Source: Ifrita kowaldi (lineage: Eukaryota; Chordata; Aves; Passeriformes; Cinclosomatidae). Taken from it: a DNA stretch of 64,000 bases. A program made the position numbers and the translations under genes. The notes under the pieces were generated by a model, which was not told the origin of the DNA, searched no databases, and saw only the letters and a list, made by a program, of their open reading frames with translations. Shown here piece by piece: positions 21,801-33,779 of the stretch. The stretch's first letter is position 1. The number at the start of each line of letters is the position of its first letter. The DNA is taken from assembly GCA_013398055.1 (NCBI GenBank), contig VZRS01002651.1, forward strand, positions 1 to 64,000. Direction: 5' to 3'.

Positions 21801-23463
21801 GCCACATCAGCACTCTTCTGTGATTCTGCGATTGATTCTGATTGGGAAAAGCAGTGAAAAATCTCATCAAAAACGGTTTCTGATTTTTATTTTCATTTGC
21901 AGTGAAACTTTTCTTCCTTGCATGGCACACATACATATCCAGAAAGATGAATTTTCTTAAGCAAACTGAAGAAAGTCTTGTCACTCATCAAGCATTCATG
22001 GCACTGACCTCTAGAGTTTTAAGTGATTTGAGTTTTACACCAACTAGGAGGCAACTTTTCAATCAGCTTCTCTTTTTTCTTTGTAAAATAATGTGGCATT
22101 TGGCATCAAGCAAGGCATTTTAAATAGAGACAGCTGGTGGCAAGTGTTTTCAGGGAGAAAGCCTGAACTTGTGATTTTCCTCACTTCCCCTCATTACAGA
22201 TTTGGTATCTTTAAACCATAACACTTTTTGATTTTTTCCCCCCATCCTTTCCTCTATCTTGTGTTGGTTGGACTTGCTGGCTGGTGGTCATCTAGAAGGG
22301 TTTGGGGCTTAATAAACAATATAGAGGCCAGACTGTTCAGTTGGGATCTCTGGAGACAGAAGTATTGTAGAGACTAGACTGGGAGAAAAAAGCCCCACAA
22401 CTGTGCTATTTCTATTGCAAAGATATTTTGAGGTTTTCCAACTTATAAGAAGGTTTGAGAAAGGACTCTCTGTGTCTTGAGCGATTCATCTGTGGGATGG
22501 TGTAACAAGGAGGGACATCTAGAACATGTTCTCTTCACCTCTGCTCTCTCTGCAGGTTTTGATGGCAGACACATCTACCTGTGAAGCACAAGGATTCAGC
22601 CTTATGAATGTTTTTACCCACTCTGCTAGTGAGAGATTTGGGATCACAAAGTAAGAGAATCCAATCCCTTATCTTGGTTACAAAGAGGTGTTAGAGTTTT
22701 CATCAAATATTATAAATTGAGTGTCCATCTCCCAAAAGGAACACACATCATCTGAGAAAATAAGCTGAGCATGGGAAATCTTTTACTGATGAACTTCATT
22801 TTCAATATCGAATGATCAAGTTGGGGGGGAATTGTTTGGGGTTTTTTGTTGGGTTTGGTTTGGGGTTATTTTTTATTATTATTAACTATTATTATTACTT
22901 AAGGCATCATGTCATCAGTGTCAGAAAATGGCTTAAGCAGCAGTACCCCCAAAGTCCAACCTTGGCATCGAGAGGCAGTAGATTTACTTGCACAGATATT
23001 GTCACCTGAAGACACACATTTCCTGTCCAGAGAGGAACCAAAGGTAAAGTACAGCCTTGGTACAAAGTTCCTTTGACGTTGAAATTCATTCCTTTTCACA
23101 GCCTATGACATGTCAGTTTTGGCCACTGAAGAGTGTGATGCAAGATGCCACAGTTTGCTGTGGCTTCCTCTTCATCTGGGCAGATAGCCAGGATCTCTCT
23201 TGTAGATGGAGGTAAAAAAAGGAAAAATCAGTTTTTATGTGTCAAGAGCTGCTGGTTTTAATTTTGGGAAGCATATTTTTAATAGCAAAATGGTGGGCAT
23301 AGTAGATGTGTTTTTTCCTGTTAGCTTTTTGTTCTTTAAATAAATGAGCTCTTGGTTATGGACAGGAGGGTAGATGAGAGGAAAAGAAGGGGCAGTTTGT
23401 TTTTGAGACGTTTTAGGGATGCTATTGGACTTTTTTTCAAAAGGGTGGCTTTAGGAACTAATG
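18804..23463. other. Unannotated DNA, mostly AT-rich
   Basis: About 4.7 kb without a supported gene. It contains an old repeat remnant at 19878-19930 and a TTATTA-rich patch at 22866-22903. The 131-codon minus frame at 21589-21984 and others show no domain or splice context and are treated as chance. Confidence 0.45.
19878..19930. repeat. Remnant of an old amniote dispersed repeat
   Basis: aagttattggagtttactct followed by ggctttatgctgatataaatt resembles the ancient pattern of 'aagtcaatggagttactctg' followed by 'gatttacactggtataa' known from reptile and bird DNA. Short and diverged; the family name is uncertain. Confidence 0.35.
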
Positions 23464-23610
23464 TTCCTGAAGTTCTTAGAGATGAGATAGAATAGAATAG
23501 AATAGAATAGAATAGAATAGAATAGAATAGAATAGAATAGAATAGAATAATTTCCGTTGGAAAGGATCTGCAATTGCCTGGAATCTGCTTGTGACCAGGT
23601 AGGAGATGAA
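23464..23610. repeat. Left copy of an inverted repeat pair
   Basis: This stretch runs from gttcctgaagttcttagaga through the AATAG microsatellite to gatctgcaattgcctggaat and ctgcttgtgacca. It matches the reverse complement of 24184-24281 on both sides of the microsatellite. The right part of this copy (after the microsatellite) also resembles the antisense 3' end of some bird CR1 families. Confidence 0.6.
23487..23549. repeat. (AATAG)n microsatellite, about 12 copies
   Basis: Eleven perfect AATAG units at 23491-23545 with partial copies on each side. The inverted counterpart near 24237-24265 has only a short, broken TATTC/TCTTC tract, so expansion occurred in this copy alone. On the minus strand it yields repeated Ile-Leu-Phe-Tyr-Ser peptides that are not coding. 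Confidence 0.95.
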
Positions 23611-24183
23611 CCCACTGGCCACGTGAGCTGGACCCATGGAGGACCAACACATCTGGAAGTGTTTGACCTTTGCATCCTTCACCCAGATGAGATCTCTTTA
23701 CAAAAGCAGCCCAAAGAGGCATTCTGTAGAGCTGCGTCAGAAGGTGCCTCTCTTTACTGGGTGCACTGAAAGGCAGCATTTATCTCCCATAGTTGTGTGA
23801 GGCAGATGAAGGAGCTCAGAGCACTCCTGCCGATGGAGGATGGTGCTGTTGACAGCGGCCAGAGGGTGGTAGCACTGCACAGCTCCTACTACTCTATCCT
23901 CCTCAAACTACGGTAATAAATAGCTGCATTTCTTCATTTCTTGTGAGGAAAAGAAGAAAGAAGAGGTGGGGATTTTTAAATGAAGAGGAACTTTTACAAA
24001 AACATCTCATTTTCCTAGGCCCTGAAAACATTATACTACCTCAGACTAGTGCTGGTGGCAATTTTCTGAGCTTCTGCTTTTTCAGAGAATGCTCCTTTTG
24101 AGATGACAGCCACAGGCTGTCAGGCATATAGTTTCTCTGCTGTGGCACATAACTACCACAAACAAATGACCCCACCAGGATAG

Positions 24184-24281
24184 TGGTCATATGCAGCTTC
24201 CAGGCAATTGCAGGTCCTGTCTGACTGAGATACTTTATTCCATTCTATTCTCTTCTATCTCTAAGGACTTGGAGAATGTAA
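24184..24281. repeat. Right copy of the inverted repeat pair
   Basis: tatgcagcttccaggcaattg, caggtcctgt, ttattccattctattctctt and ctatctctaaggactt align with the reverse complement of the left copy at 23464-23610. About 570 bases separate the copies. This could be two opposite insertions of one short element, terminal inverted repeats of a non-autonomous DNA element, or an inverted duplication. Confidence 0.6.
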
Positions 24282-24689
24282 CAATATTTGGTGTTGTAGA
24301 AGTCTTCTGGTATACACGTCTCTCCATTTTTGTAGTTGTAGGTTACCTTAATTTTTCCGAAATCTGGAAAACTAAGGAAACGAGTTGTTGAGGGGCACAA
24401 AACACACAGCTAGCATCAGAACTATTGTGTGCACATGTACCTGTGCATATAGTGGTGTGTCTGTTAATATTACTTAGCTAGTAGTTTAAAGCATAGAGGA
24501 TCCGAAGCCCACAGCTTCCAAATGTCATTTTATGTGACATTATGTATTTTAGAGCTATAAAAAATAAATTTGGGCTGCTGACATCAGTCATCTTTTCTTT
24601 TTCTCTCCTATGCCACTGAGAACTGTGTGCCCCTGTCTGCTTACTCCCATTTCAAGTTGCATTTATCATAATAATTTAAACCTAATAAT

Positions 24690-24860
24690 TAGTAGAATAA
24701 TGTGTTGGCCTTGCTGTGTGACCATAGGGAGGTGTCTTCACTGCTCTGAGCCTCAGTTCTCCCATAGGTGAAACAAAGGTAATGATGCTCTGTGGAGGGC
24801 TCTGAGATCTCCAGCTGCTGTAAAAGAGACAGCAGTGTGATTATGGTTACCCAGGCACTG
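24690..24860 (+). mobile_element. MIR/CORE-SINE-like remnant
   Basis: ttgctgtgtgaccataggga, ctctgagcctcagttctccc, ataggtgaaacaaaggtaatga and ggctctgagatctcc follow the order of a MIR-type SINE core (tgtgtgacc, gcctcagttt, atctgtaaaatgggg, tgagatct). It is strongly diverged, as expected for an element that predates birds. Confidence 0.55.
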
Positions 24861-25254
24861 TAAGACCCCATGTTTGGTGGCATTTTTTTGTCTGTCTCCT
24901 GACATTTTCAAATGCTGCCATGCACACTCTTGCTATGTTTTTTTCTCCCTCCCCACTGCTGCTCTTTCCCCTCTTGCTGCTACCTCTCCTCTGTCCCATA
25001 GGCCTCTCTCATGAAAATCTACTTTGTTGACCTATTTTCCTCCTATTGTTGGGTTCTGATTTGTCACCGCCTTTCCCTTAATAACCATTTGTATCAATAG
25101 TTCCTTCACCACCATCCCCTTTCCTGCTCCCCTCCTCTGAAATTCTCCTTCAACCCTGACACTTTCTGTAGAAACAGCCTCAGGCTATTTCTAACCTTTT
25201 TTCTCTCATCAAAGGGCTTGAAAAATCAGCTCACTTTCTTCTCTTGGCAGGGAG

Positions 25255-25440
25255 GCTGCTGTGGTTCGTGGGCCAGGCTGGGAACCAGGAACTCCTGGTT
25301 GGTGATGGTGGCACTTCCACTGAGTCACCACCCGGCCTTCGGCACAGCACTCGCCCTCTCTCCTCTCGGAGCTTTAAAATAGGAGCAGTACTTGTGTGCT
25401 TAACTCACATGGATGTTGTAAAAACTTAATTACCACTTGT
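25255..25440 (+). mobile_element. MIR/CORE-SINE-like remnant
   Basis: ggaaccaggaactcctggtt, cacttccactgagtcacc, ctttaaaataggagcagtact and catggatgttgtaaaaacttaa align in order with MIR-type consensus blocks (accaggag, gccactgactc, taaaatggggataataatac, agggatgttgtgaggctta). Confidence 0.5.
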
Positions 25441-28400
25441 AAGATGGTATCTAAGAGTGAAACATGTCTTTATCTCTTGCAGTGGTAGTTGTGACCACTG
25501 CAACCTGCACTTAGTGCAAGCCCTGGCATATGGAAGTGTCTTCCACAGGCAGCTAAAGCCTTCCTTTCTCCTGGTCACAAAGGTCCCTGTGCCACAGTCC
25601 TCTGACACAGAGGAGTCTCACTGGCTGCAAGATAACAGGCAAGGAGGCTGAATTTCCCTCCAGTAAGGATCACATATCCAGCCACTATCTGATCACTCTC
25701 TCCCTCTCTCTGCACCCCTGACGGCAAGGCCTCTCCTGAACAAAAATCCTGGTCCTCATCTCAACTGCCTTTTCCACCCTCACCAGTTGCCTTGCTCTTC
25801 CCTTTCTCTACAGCTGACAGAATTTGTTCAAGCTGCCCTCCCTGCTCCTCCTCCCTGGGTGCCCTCTCAGCCTGCCTTGATGGGTACAACCCAAGATGGA
25901 GCCTTTGCCTTCCTCGCCAGTGGCTGCAGGGATAGCTCTGGTGAGCTGGTGTCCACCCTCGAAGTGGGAAGGGGCAGTGAACCACATGCTGGGCAGGCAG
26001 CAGTGGTGATCCCACCACTAAATAACAAACCAGGCCAGGCCTTGGCACACAGGTCCACCCACCTCAGCACCTCTTCCCAAGCTAATATTGGGGTCAGCTC
26101 AAATTTCTGGTCCTAATTACGCCACTCCCTACACACACCAAAGAAAACCATCAGCAACCTGGGCTGATTACTACCTCTTTCCTGGGAGAGAGCAACTGTT
26201 TGCTGTGATGGAGGCTGCAGAATGTGCAGTGCCTGCAGAAGCTGCAGACTTCCGGGTGCAGACCTGCCTTTGGGAATGGGAGACAACAGAAATAAAGGCC
26301 ACTTCAGATCAGGACAGTCCAAACCCAACAGGGACAGAAAAGTTGTTTATCTTTTGCATTCTTCACCAAAATATTTTTCTTTGGAGTGTATCTGTCTGTA
26401 TCTGAGCTCAAGGTATAAAAGGACGTGAGGATGGAGTAAGACGTGTGAGTGGAAACTGCTGTTCAGCCAGGGAGAGGCTACTAACTCTCCATAATGCATG
26501 CACTCTAAACGACATCCATAAATGTCAGGCATGATTTAATAGGCTATAAAATCCTACATCATGATGCCACTGGAACTATTGAAAATAAAAGCAGATAAAT
26601 CACAATTCTGTGCAACAAGCTGTACTCACATTGCTATTTTTTTTCATCTACCAGGGTTTCATTGTACCATCTGCTGAGCATACACAACTCTCAGCCTTGA
26701 GTTTCCATTTCCTTCTCCATTTCCAAGCTTGAATTTTCACATCAGCCCACTGGCTTTGCAGCTGTGTGGTCATACTGCTGTAAGCCCTGGCCTCAGAGTC
26801 TGCAGAACTGCTCAGAAAGGTGCTGAGCTTCCACAGGCTCAATTTTTTCTCCCCAGCAATACCAGGGGACCCAATACCATTATGAGCAGATTGACCGCTG
26901 TTGCTCATATAATATTATTCCTCACATTAGGTTATGAGCATTAAATCTACTAGACAATTTTTATCTGGCAGGAAAACAATACGGAGTTACCATGACATAG
27001 ATGACAGAGTGTGCACCACAACTTGGAACGGGCACGACAGCTGTAATCCTGTCACCCTGTGGAGAAAATGATGCTGAAAAGGGAGGGAGGGAGGGAGTGG
27101 TGAGATGGCGAAAATATTACTAATAGAGAGGACTGGGTTTTTAGAAAAGTTTGCTTCACCTCTGTGGCTGAGGTGACTGAACTGAAGAAGAAAAAATCAA
27201 CCATAGTACCTGCAAAATGTAAATCAATTTGGACTTACCTGACACAGAATTTGAATCGTGTCCCTTCAGTTTCTATTTTTTCTTTATTTTTGTTGAAAAT
27301 GTTTTACAGTAACAGAATATAACTTGATGATTTTTCTACTTTTACCTTGAGTTACATCATGTATTTTAATGCTTCTTAATTTTCCTGGTCTACATCATTT
27401 AATTACATATGAAATAAAAAGGCAGGTGGGAAGGCAAAAAGGAATAGATAAAAATAACAGAGAAGAAAGAAGAAGGAACGAAAGAGAAGAAAGAAATTTT
27501 TCAGCATTCAATATTTGTGGGGGAAGTTTGAAAACGTACTTTTCAAGACAAAATCTGGAGGCAGATAAGAAAATGCACACACATACAATTTAAGGAATTT
27601 TCTAAAGTAATTTTTCCCCTCAAAATCTTGTGATTTTGAGGTAAGACACAACTAAATCATTATTTTGAATTCAAGAGGTTGTAAATGCTGACAATACACT
27701 TCACTGCTCTGGGCTGTGAAAGAACAAAACACAAAGATAATAGCTTATGCCTGAAACTGGGAGCTGGGCATCTAGTGCTTTGCAGAATTGTCCTCCAAAA
27801 ATCCTATTTTTGGTAACCTTTTCTGCTTTCCCTTACTTACTGGTGCTTTGCAGAAATGATGAGCCCATGCCCACAGCAATTTCTCTGTGGCATCAAGGAC
27901 CTTGGTCCCTGCTCTGGCTGCACCCGTGCCTGACTCTGACCAGCACAGCCCTGCCCCTGTCACTGCACGTCTTCAGGTGATGCCAGGAAGTTCCTCACAT
28001 ATCTGCAGAGATTTAAATTCCATTTAAACAACCAGCCCTGCTAAAGTAGGTTGAGTGGGGAGATTTTGCCCGGTGCAGCCCAGCCTCTTACCCCAGCTCC
28101 CTCCTACTGACCTTCCCCTCCCTGTTCAACCCAGGCTCAGGGGCTGCTCTCCCTTCTCTCAAGAGCCTCTGATAGAGCCTTGTCTGTCTCCAGTGAAAAG
28201 CGGAGGTACCCTGCTTTTACTCCTTGGTCCTTGCATGCCTGCTGGCCCTTTCACACATTTTGCTGGGGCAAGATTCTATAGTGGCAGGGCAAGGAGCAGC
28301 ACCTGGCCAAGCCTCTTGACTCTTTGGAGGTGAGCAAGAGACGCTGCCAGCATGAGCTGAGGGGAAAAGCTGCATCTGTGCCTTTGAGGGACCACAAGAT

Positions 28401-31400
28401 TCCAATTTGAGGTATCCCTGTCAGTCTCCATCTGCTTGCACCATAGGTAGGGGAACTGAGCTGGCTTTAAACACCGAGACACACATGCACGACCATTCAG
28501 ATTATGTATTCCTGTGCCTTTTCACAGTACTAAAGGCAGCTGCTGGCACAGTCAAAGGAGGGTGTGCCGTGACCTGCACAGCACAGCAGTGTGGGATGGG
28601 GTACTTTTACATCTTTTACACTCTTAGCCCTGGAAGTTTTGCTTTGTGGCACCACACTGCAACCAAGACACTAGGAGAGGTAGAAAAGGACATGGCTGTA
28701 ACCGCCTCATGGTGCCACGGGACTGTTCCACAGTGGCATGAGAGGGGCCTGTGGTCCCAAGCAGTTTGGACTAACCTGACAGGTTTAGCTTTTGCCAGGT
28801 TGGTGTCACTGGAGTCAATGCTCTCAGGAGCTCTGTCAGGGCCACTCACTGCCTCATTTTTACGTGCTACAACTTGAGCATATGTGCCAGGAGTAGCATT
28901 GTCAGCATGTGTCTAAGCAGTGACTTGTGCAATGGAGTCCACTTCTCAAACATGACTATAAACTCGTCTCTCAGAAAATGCTGTGCTGCTTTGAACAACA
29001 GTACAATTCTCAGTTTCCCTTCCCCCTTCTCAAACACGACAGTCACACTTGGAACAATAGAAAACTTTTTCTCCTATTTACAGAAGCAATACACTAGATG
29101 ATTGAAAATTATACAACATGTGACAATGTGTGAGGGGGTGACACGGCTTAGACCATCAAGAATGACGTTCAGTGTTATTTTCTTTTACATATATTTGCTG
29201 CTGGATGAATAGGTGTCATACCAGGATTTTTGCATTTCTATTTTGGCTGTAGTGGGTTTCTGAAATGGGAAAACTATGTGAGTGCCTAAGAAAACTATAC
29301 AAGTATCTTTAAATCAAAATGCCTGCAGCTTTGGGGAATGCACAAGTATTGCTGTTTTGACTTAAAGCCAAATCAAATCAAATCAAAACAAACCAAACTT
29401 TTTATCAAAATCATTATACTGGTGCAAATCCTATTCATAGAGCCAGCCCGTGAAATCTCAAGTAAGAATTTAGATGAACCAATTTGAAACAATGCAAATA
29501 AAATGGATATAGCATTTCTCACTCTAACACTGCAGACTGCATTTCATAACTATTCCTAAAAAGTCAAGGATTTGGGACTTCTATCACGAGAAACCTGGCT
29601 GAATCTTGGAAAAAGGACTTGCTTGATAACATGAAGTGAAAGCTAATCTTACCGCTAACAATGACAAGCAGCATGACTGATGCACACTAGGGCCATATAA
29701 TTCACTTAGGTTTCAGAAACCAATTTAGTAAGGGGAAAAGGAATCATAGTGCTAAATGTGCAATGGGAATCACTTCCACAGCACCTCTGTGTACCAGCCC
29801 TCATGGATTTCCCTTTAGCCCTCAAGACTGAAAAATCAGTTGCATTCTAACATCAACATGTCCTTGCATGTTCTGTGAATTTACTGTTTCCTACTGCGCT
29901 TTGTTGCTTAAGAGCTTGATTCTGTCCCTCAGTCTGGAAGAGTCATCTCTGTTGAGGCCCAGTAATGTCAGCAGACCCATCAAGTCACATTTGAATCTGC
30001 TCAAACACTGGAAGACAAAAATGAAGCTAGTAACACAAATGAGGCAAATAAGTGAGCACTAAATGAGTCAGTTAAGTTGTGCTGGGGAAAGATAAAGGGA
30101 AGGAAAAGATAACAGAGGAGAAGCAGTAGAATGAGTTAATGATAACTGGGCACTGGGAAGTAATGACTAGTTTGAAAATAAAAAGAGGAAAGGAAAAATA
30201 CTACTATGAACAAAGTCTCCTTAATAAAAGTCAATTATTATTGCAAACATCTGAGGTGTTGTGGTACACTGCTGAAACCAGAAAAACAGTACACAAGGAA
30301 TGAAAACCTTGGCTTTCAGCTGGATGTAGGCACCCAAATGTCTAACTCCTTTGGGAAAAAGGCTTCTGGGACATACGAAAAAGCCCCATGCCTAGCTGCT
30401 GAGCAAGTGCAAGTAGGAAGACACAGGAAGTCCTATGGCTGTGAAAGAGGCCCAGGTGGCAGAGAATCAGTGGAAGCGGCTTGGGCAGATGCACTGCTGT
30501 GGACAGAAAATTGTAAGTCCCAATGAAAGGGTGGTTTGTCTCCTTTACTTCAGGGTTTGCTGTTTTCAGGGACAAACTTTAGGCTAGAAAATACAATACA
30601 AATACGACCTAAAGCCAGATTTTTCAGACCACAATGAGAAAAACATACTTCAGTCTGTTGGTTTTCTCATCCTGCTGCTGTCCCCCAACACACCACCCAC
30701 ATTCCCTTTCTGGGAAAGCCTGAAGCAAGGCAGGAGCTTGGCCTCACTTCATAGGCCATAGTACCTTTTGCCTGTATTAGTGTTGCTGACATCTATCTGA
30801 ACAAAAAGTTAGGGGAATTCTGGCTGGAGTGTTGATGACAGGTGGTTCTGCCAGGTCATAAATCCTGCTTTTAACTAATGGGTCCTCCCTGGAGATAAGC
30901 TAAGCAGTAGCCTCCAGGTGAGAGGGAAAGAAACTCACTGGGAGCCTGTTCAAGGTTAAATACGAGCTAATGGACTTCCTTTCTGCTCTGTGCAATCTCC
31001 ACGTGGCACAGATCTAAAGGGGAGCTGACAGCTGGACAAGCTTCCTCCTCACTTTTCCAGAACAACTGTCCTGCAACCATGGACCACCCTGCACACCAGA
31101 AGATTTGGTAGCATTTTTCTTCTCCTGACCAGGGCAGCAGGCAGGACCTTAAGGTTCGAGGTCTCCAGAGACAGAACTAATGAGAGGAACTGCAAGAAAT
31201 CAGGGCAGAGAAACAAGGGCAGAACCAAGCAGAAAAGCTAACACAAGACACAGGGTTTGGCCCTCCTTGTTCAGAGGGTTCAAAGGTGCTCTCCAGTCAC
31301 GGTATGTAGCATCTAGCCAGCATGGTTGAGGCATACCTGCTTCTGTTGGCCAGGGCACACCACAGGGTGGGGTGGAGTGTGTTTTGTCCAGCCACATTTC

Positions 31401-32079
31401 CTTCCCAGCTTTCTTACAGCAGCTTCAGTGGGATTGACTTGTGGCTGAAGAGGCGCTGCAATCATGCCTGTGGCCTTCTCTACACATCCACCATTTCTTT
31501 CCTTGCCTTTTCTAGTTTCCATCCTTCGCACTCACATTTAGAGAAGTATTGGAAAAAACAAACAGAATGAGCTGGAAGAGAATAGCACTAAAAGAGATTG
31601 TGGTCTTGGACAGATACTTACAACCATCCATACTGGTTGAGAGGTCTGGGGGGATGGATCAAGGTCTGTATTTGTAAGGGCCATTAATCCAAGTGCGAGG
31701 AAAAGCAGCTATCAGTGATCCCAGAAGGAACAGATGTTGAAAGTCCAGGCAGAAAAATGAAACTTGGGACACACAGCTTCACCAGAATGTCTGTGGAGAA
31801 AAACAGATTGCAACAACACTGCAAGAGGGAACACTGAGGACACACAGGACCAGATCTCATTCAGAGCCATGTCAGGTGACAGATTCTGTACAAGCCTTTG
31901 AGGCAGTTTGGAGACAAATGAAACCATGATGGAATTTTGGCTGCATTCACAAAGGATCGGGCCCTAAATGTGGGTATCCATGGGCTGAGGAAATGATGAC
32001 CAATTGAATGGGTATTGAAGAAGACCAACGACATAAGTGATAAAGTGGCTGCAGGGACTGATTAATGAAAGGAGATAAA
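25441..32079. other. Unannotated DNA, no gene recognised
   Basis: About 6.6 kb of mixed sequence. Purine-rich patches occur at 27080-27105 (ggga repeats) and 27440-27500, and a (AATCA)n patch at 29370-29397. The longest open frame, 28407-28877 plus (156 codons), has no domain, repeat or splice context that would support a gene. Confidence 0.45.
29370..29397. repeat. Short (AATCA)n / AAACA-rich microsatellite
   Basis: aaatcaaatcaaatcaaaac followed by aaaccaaac is a short imperfect A-rich pentanucleotide repeat. Confidence 0.7.
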
Positions 32080-32395
32080 AAGAAAGGATGGTAATGGTTA
32101 GGAAAATAAGTGATACCTGTGTGTAAAACACAAACAGCCATCGAAGAGAAAAACTGTTTAGGAGAGTACACAACATGGATGTAACCAGAAGTAATTGGGT
32201 GAAACCAGACAAATGGAAATACAGGCCAAATAGCTTCCTGACCATGGGACTTTCTGGACTGTGAAACAGACTCCAAAAGAAAGAGGCATTTAAAACAAAA
32301 GAGAAATACAAGTGCTGTAAATCCTCTACCATCAGGGGAGCAGAGTAGATGACCTAACAAATCTTTTCCACCTCAAATTTCTGTATTTGATATAC
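32080..32395 (+). mobile_element. Old CR1/L3-like LINE 3' fragment
   Basis: The right part, tcaggggagcagagtagatg then acctaacaaatcttttccac and ctcaaatttctgtatt, matches the 3' end of old CR1/L3-type elements (gactagatgacct, ctcttccacctc). The upstream part is diverged and its left boundary is approximate. Confidence 0.5.
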
Positions 32396-32559
32396 AGAAT
32401 CTCAAAAACCTCCAACTTGCCATGAGACAGAGAACAATAACCCAGCTCTTGGGGAAAGCCAGTGGTAATCGTGTGGGTAAAAAGGCAAAATATCATGGTG
32501 ATGAAACAGAGAGGATAAGAGGGGAGAGGGAGGCAATGCCGTACAATTGGCATTCCATT

Positions 32560-33022
32560 TTGGACTCCTCACTTTAAAAAGGACATTGAGGTGCTGAGGT
32601 GTGTCCAGAGAAGGGCAACAAGGCTTGTGAATGGTCTAGAAAACATGTCTTACAGGGAATGGCTGAGTGAGCTGGGATTGTTTAGTCTTGAGGAGGCTCT
32701 GGGGAGACCTCATCACTCTTTACAACTCCCTGACAGTATGGTGGAGAGAGGAGAGGTGCAGTGAAAAAATGAGAGGAAATGGCTGTAAGCTGAGACAGGG
32801 AATTTTAAAATTGGATATTAGAAAATTTCACTGTATGGGGACATTAGGCATTGGAAGGGGCTGTCCAGGGAGGCGGTACAGTTACCATCCCTGAAGGTGC
32901 TTAAAAGGCATCTGGATCTGACACCAAGTGATACAGTAATTCAGGGGATACAGTAGTGCTGGGTTGACAGTTGGGCTGGATGATCTTGAAAGACTCTTCC
33001 AACCCTGGTGATTCTATGACTC
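32560..33022 (+). mobile_element. CR1 LINE fragment with 3' end
   Basis: Sense CR1 blocks include aaaaggacattgaggtgctg, gtgtccagagaagggcaac, gctgagtgagctgggattgt, ctgtccagggaggcggtaca, ttgggctggatgatcttgaa and the terminal ccaaccctggtgattctatg. The 5' end is truncated. The frame at 32667-32894 is repeat-derived. Confidence 0.88.
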
Positions 33023-33779
33023 TGAATGGCAACAACTCTACTTCAGTGGTTCAGCTGTGCTGAAGGAAGACAGTAAATATTAATCTTTCATTGTTGAGTT
33101 GGTCCTATATTAAAAAAGGGTCATTGGTTTCCAGGCTGGGAGGGGATAGTACCTTCCCTTCCCCTCCCTCATTTAGTTTAAGGCCAAAATGAATTTGTAA
33201 GAGGCTGCAAAGAGTCGGTCCTGGGTTGCAAAATGGACCAAGGAGTGCCTACAGCAGTCTGGCCTCTTGGCCATGCAGGTGAAGCAGCACTGCATTCGAT
33301 GCCAGCACACCATGCTCAAGGCAGGAACCACAAAATGTGAACTAAGCCTTGCTTTGAAAGCACCGCGGTTGGATTCCCTCTCGTTTGCCATTTTTGGTAG
33401 CACCAAATCACTTATAGGAGCCTACTCTACCCCAGGGCACAGCATCCTTCCAGCAGACTCCAGAGGCAGTTCTGCCTTGCAGTCCCACGGGTACAAAGCA
33501 GTGCTCTGCTCCCAGGCACCTTCAGGCCTTGCAATGAAGTGGGTGCATCTAAAAACCAGTCAGGACACCACAAACTGCCCGTAAAATCACCGAGAGATTT
33601 TGACGAAGAGATGGCCGAGGTATTTTTCACTTTCCCCCTGCTCCTTTCACTCCCATCACGAGGGCTGGGGCTGCACTGTCCAGGAGCCAGAGAGAAACCA
33701 GCGCTGAGACCATCGCGGATGGAAATCACACACGCTCCTGCCCGCTGCGGGTGACACAAACACCTCCCTGAAAACCTGC
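33023..33779. other. Unannotated DNA left of the CpG island
   Basis: About 760 bases with no supported exon. CpG frequency begins to rise after about 33700. Confidence 0.4.

Noticed and set aside
28407..28877. 156-codon plus-strand frame
   Set aside because: No domain, no splice context, no compositional signature; length is within chance for 64 kb read in six frames.
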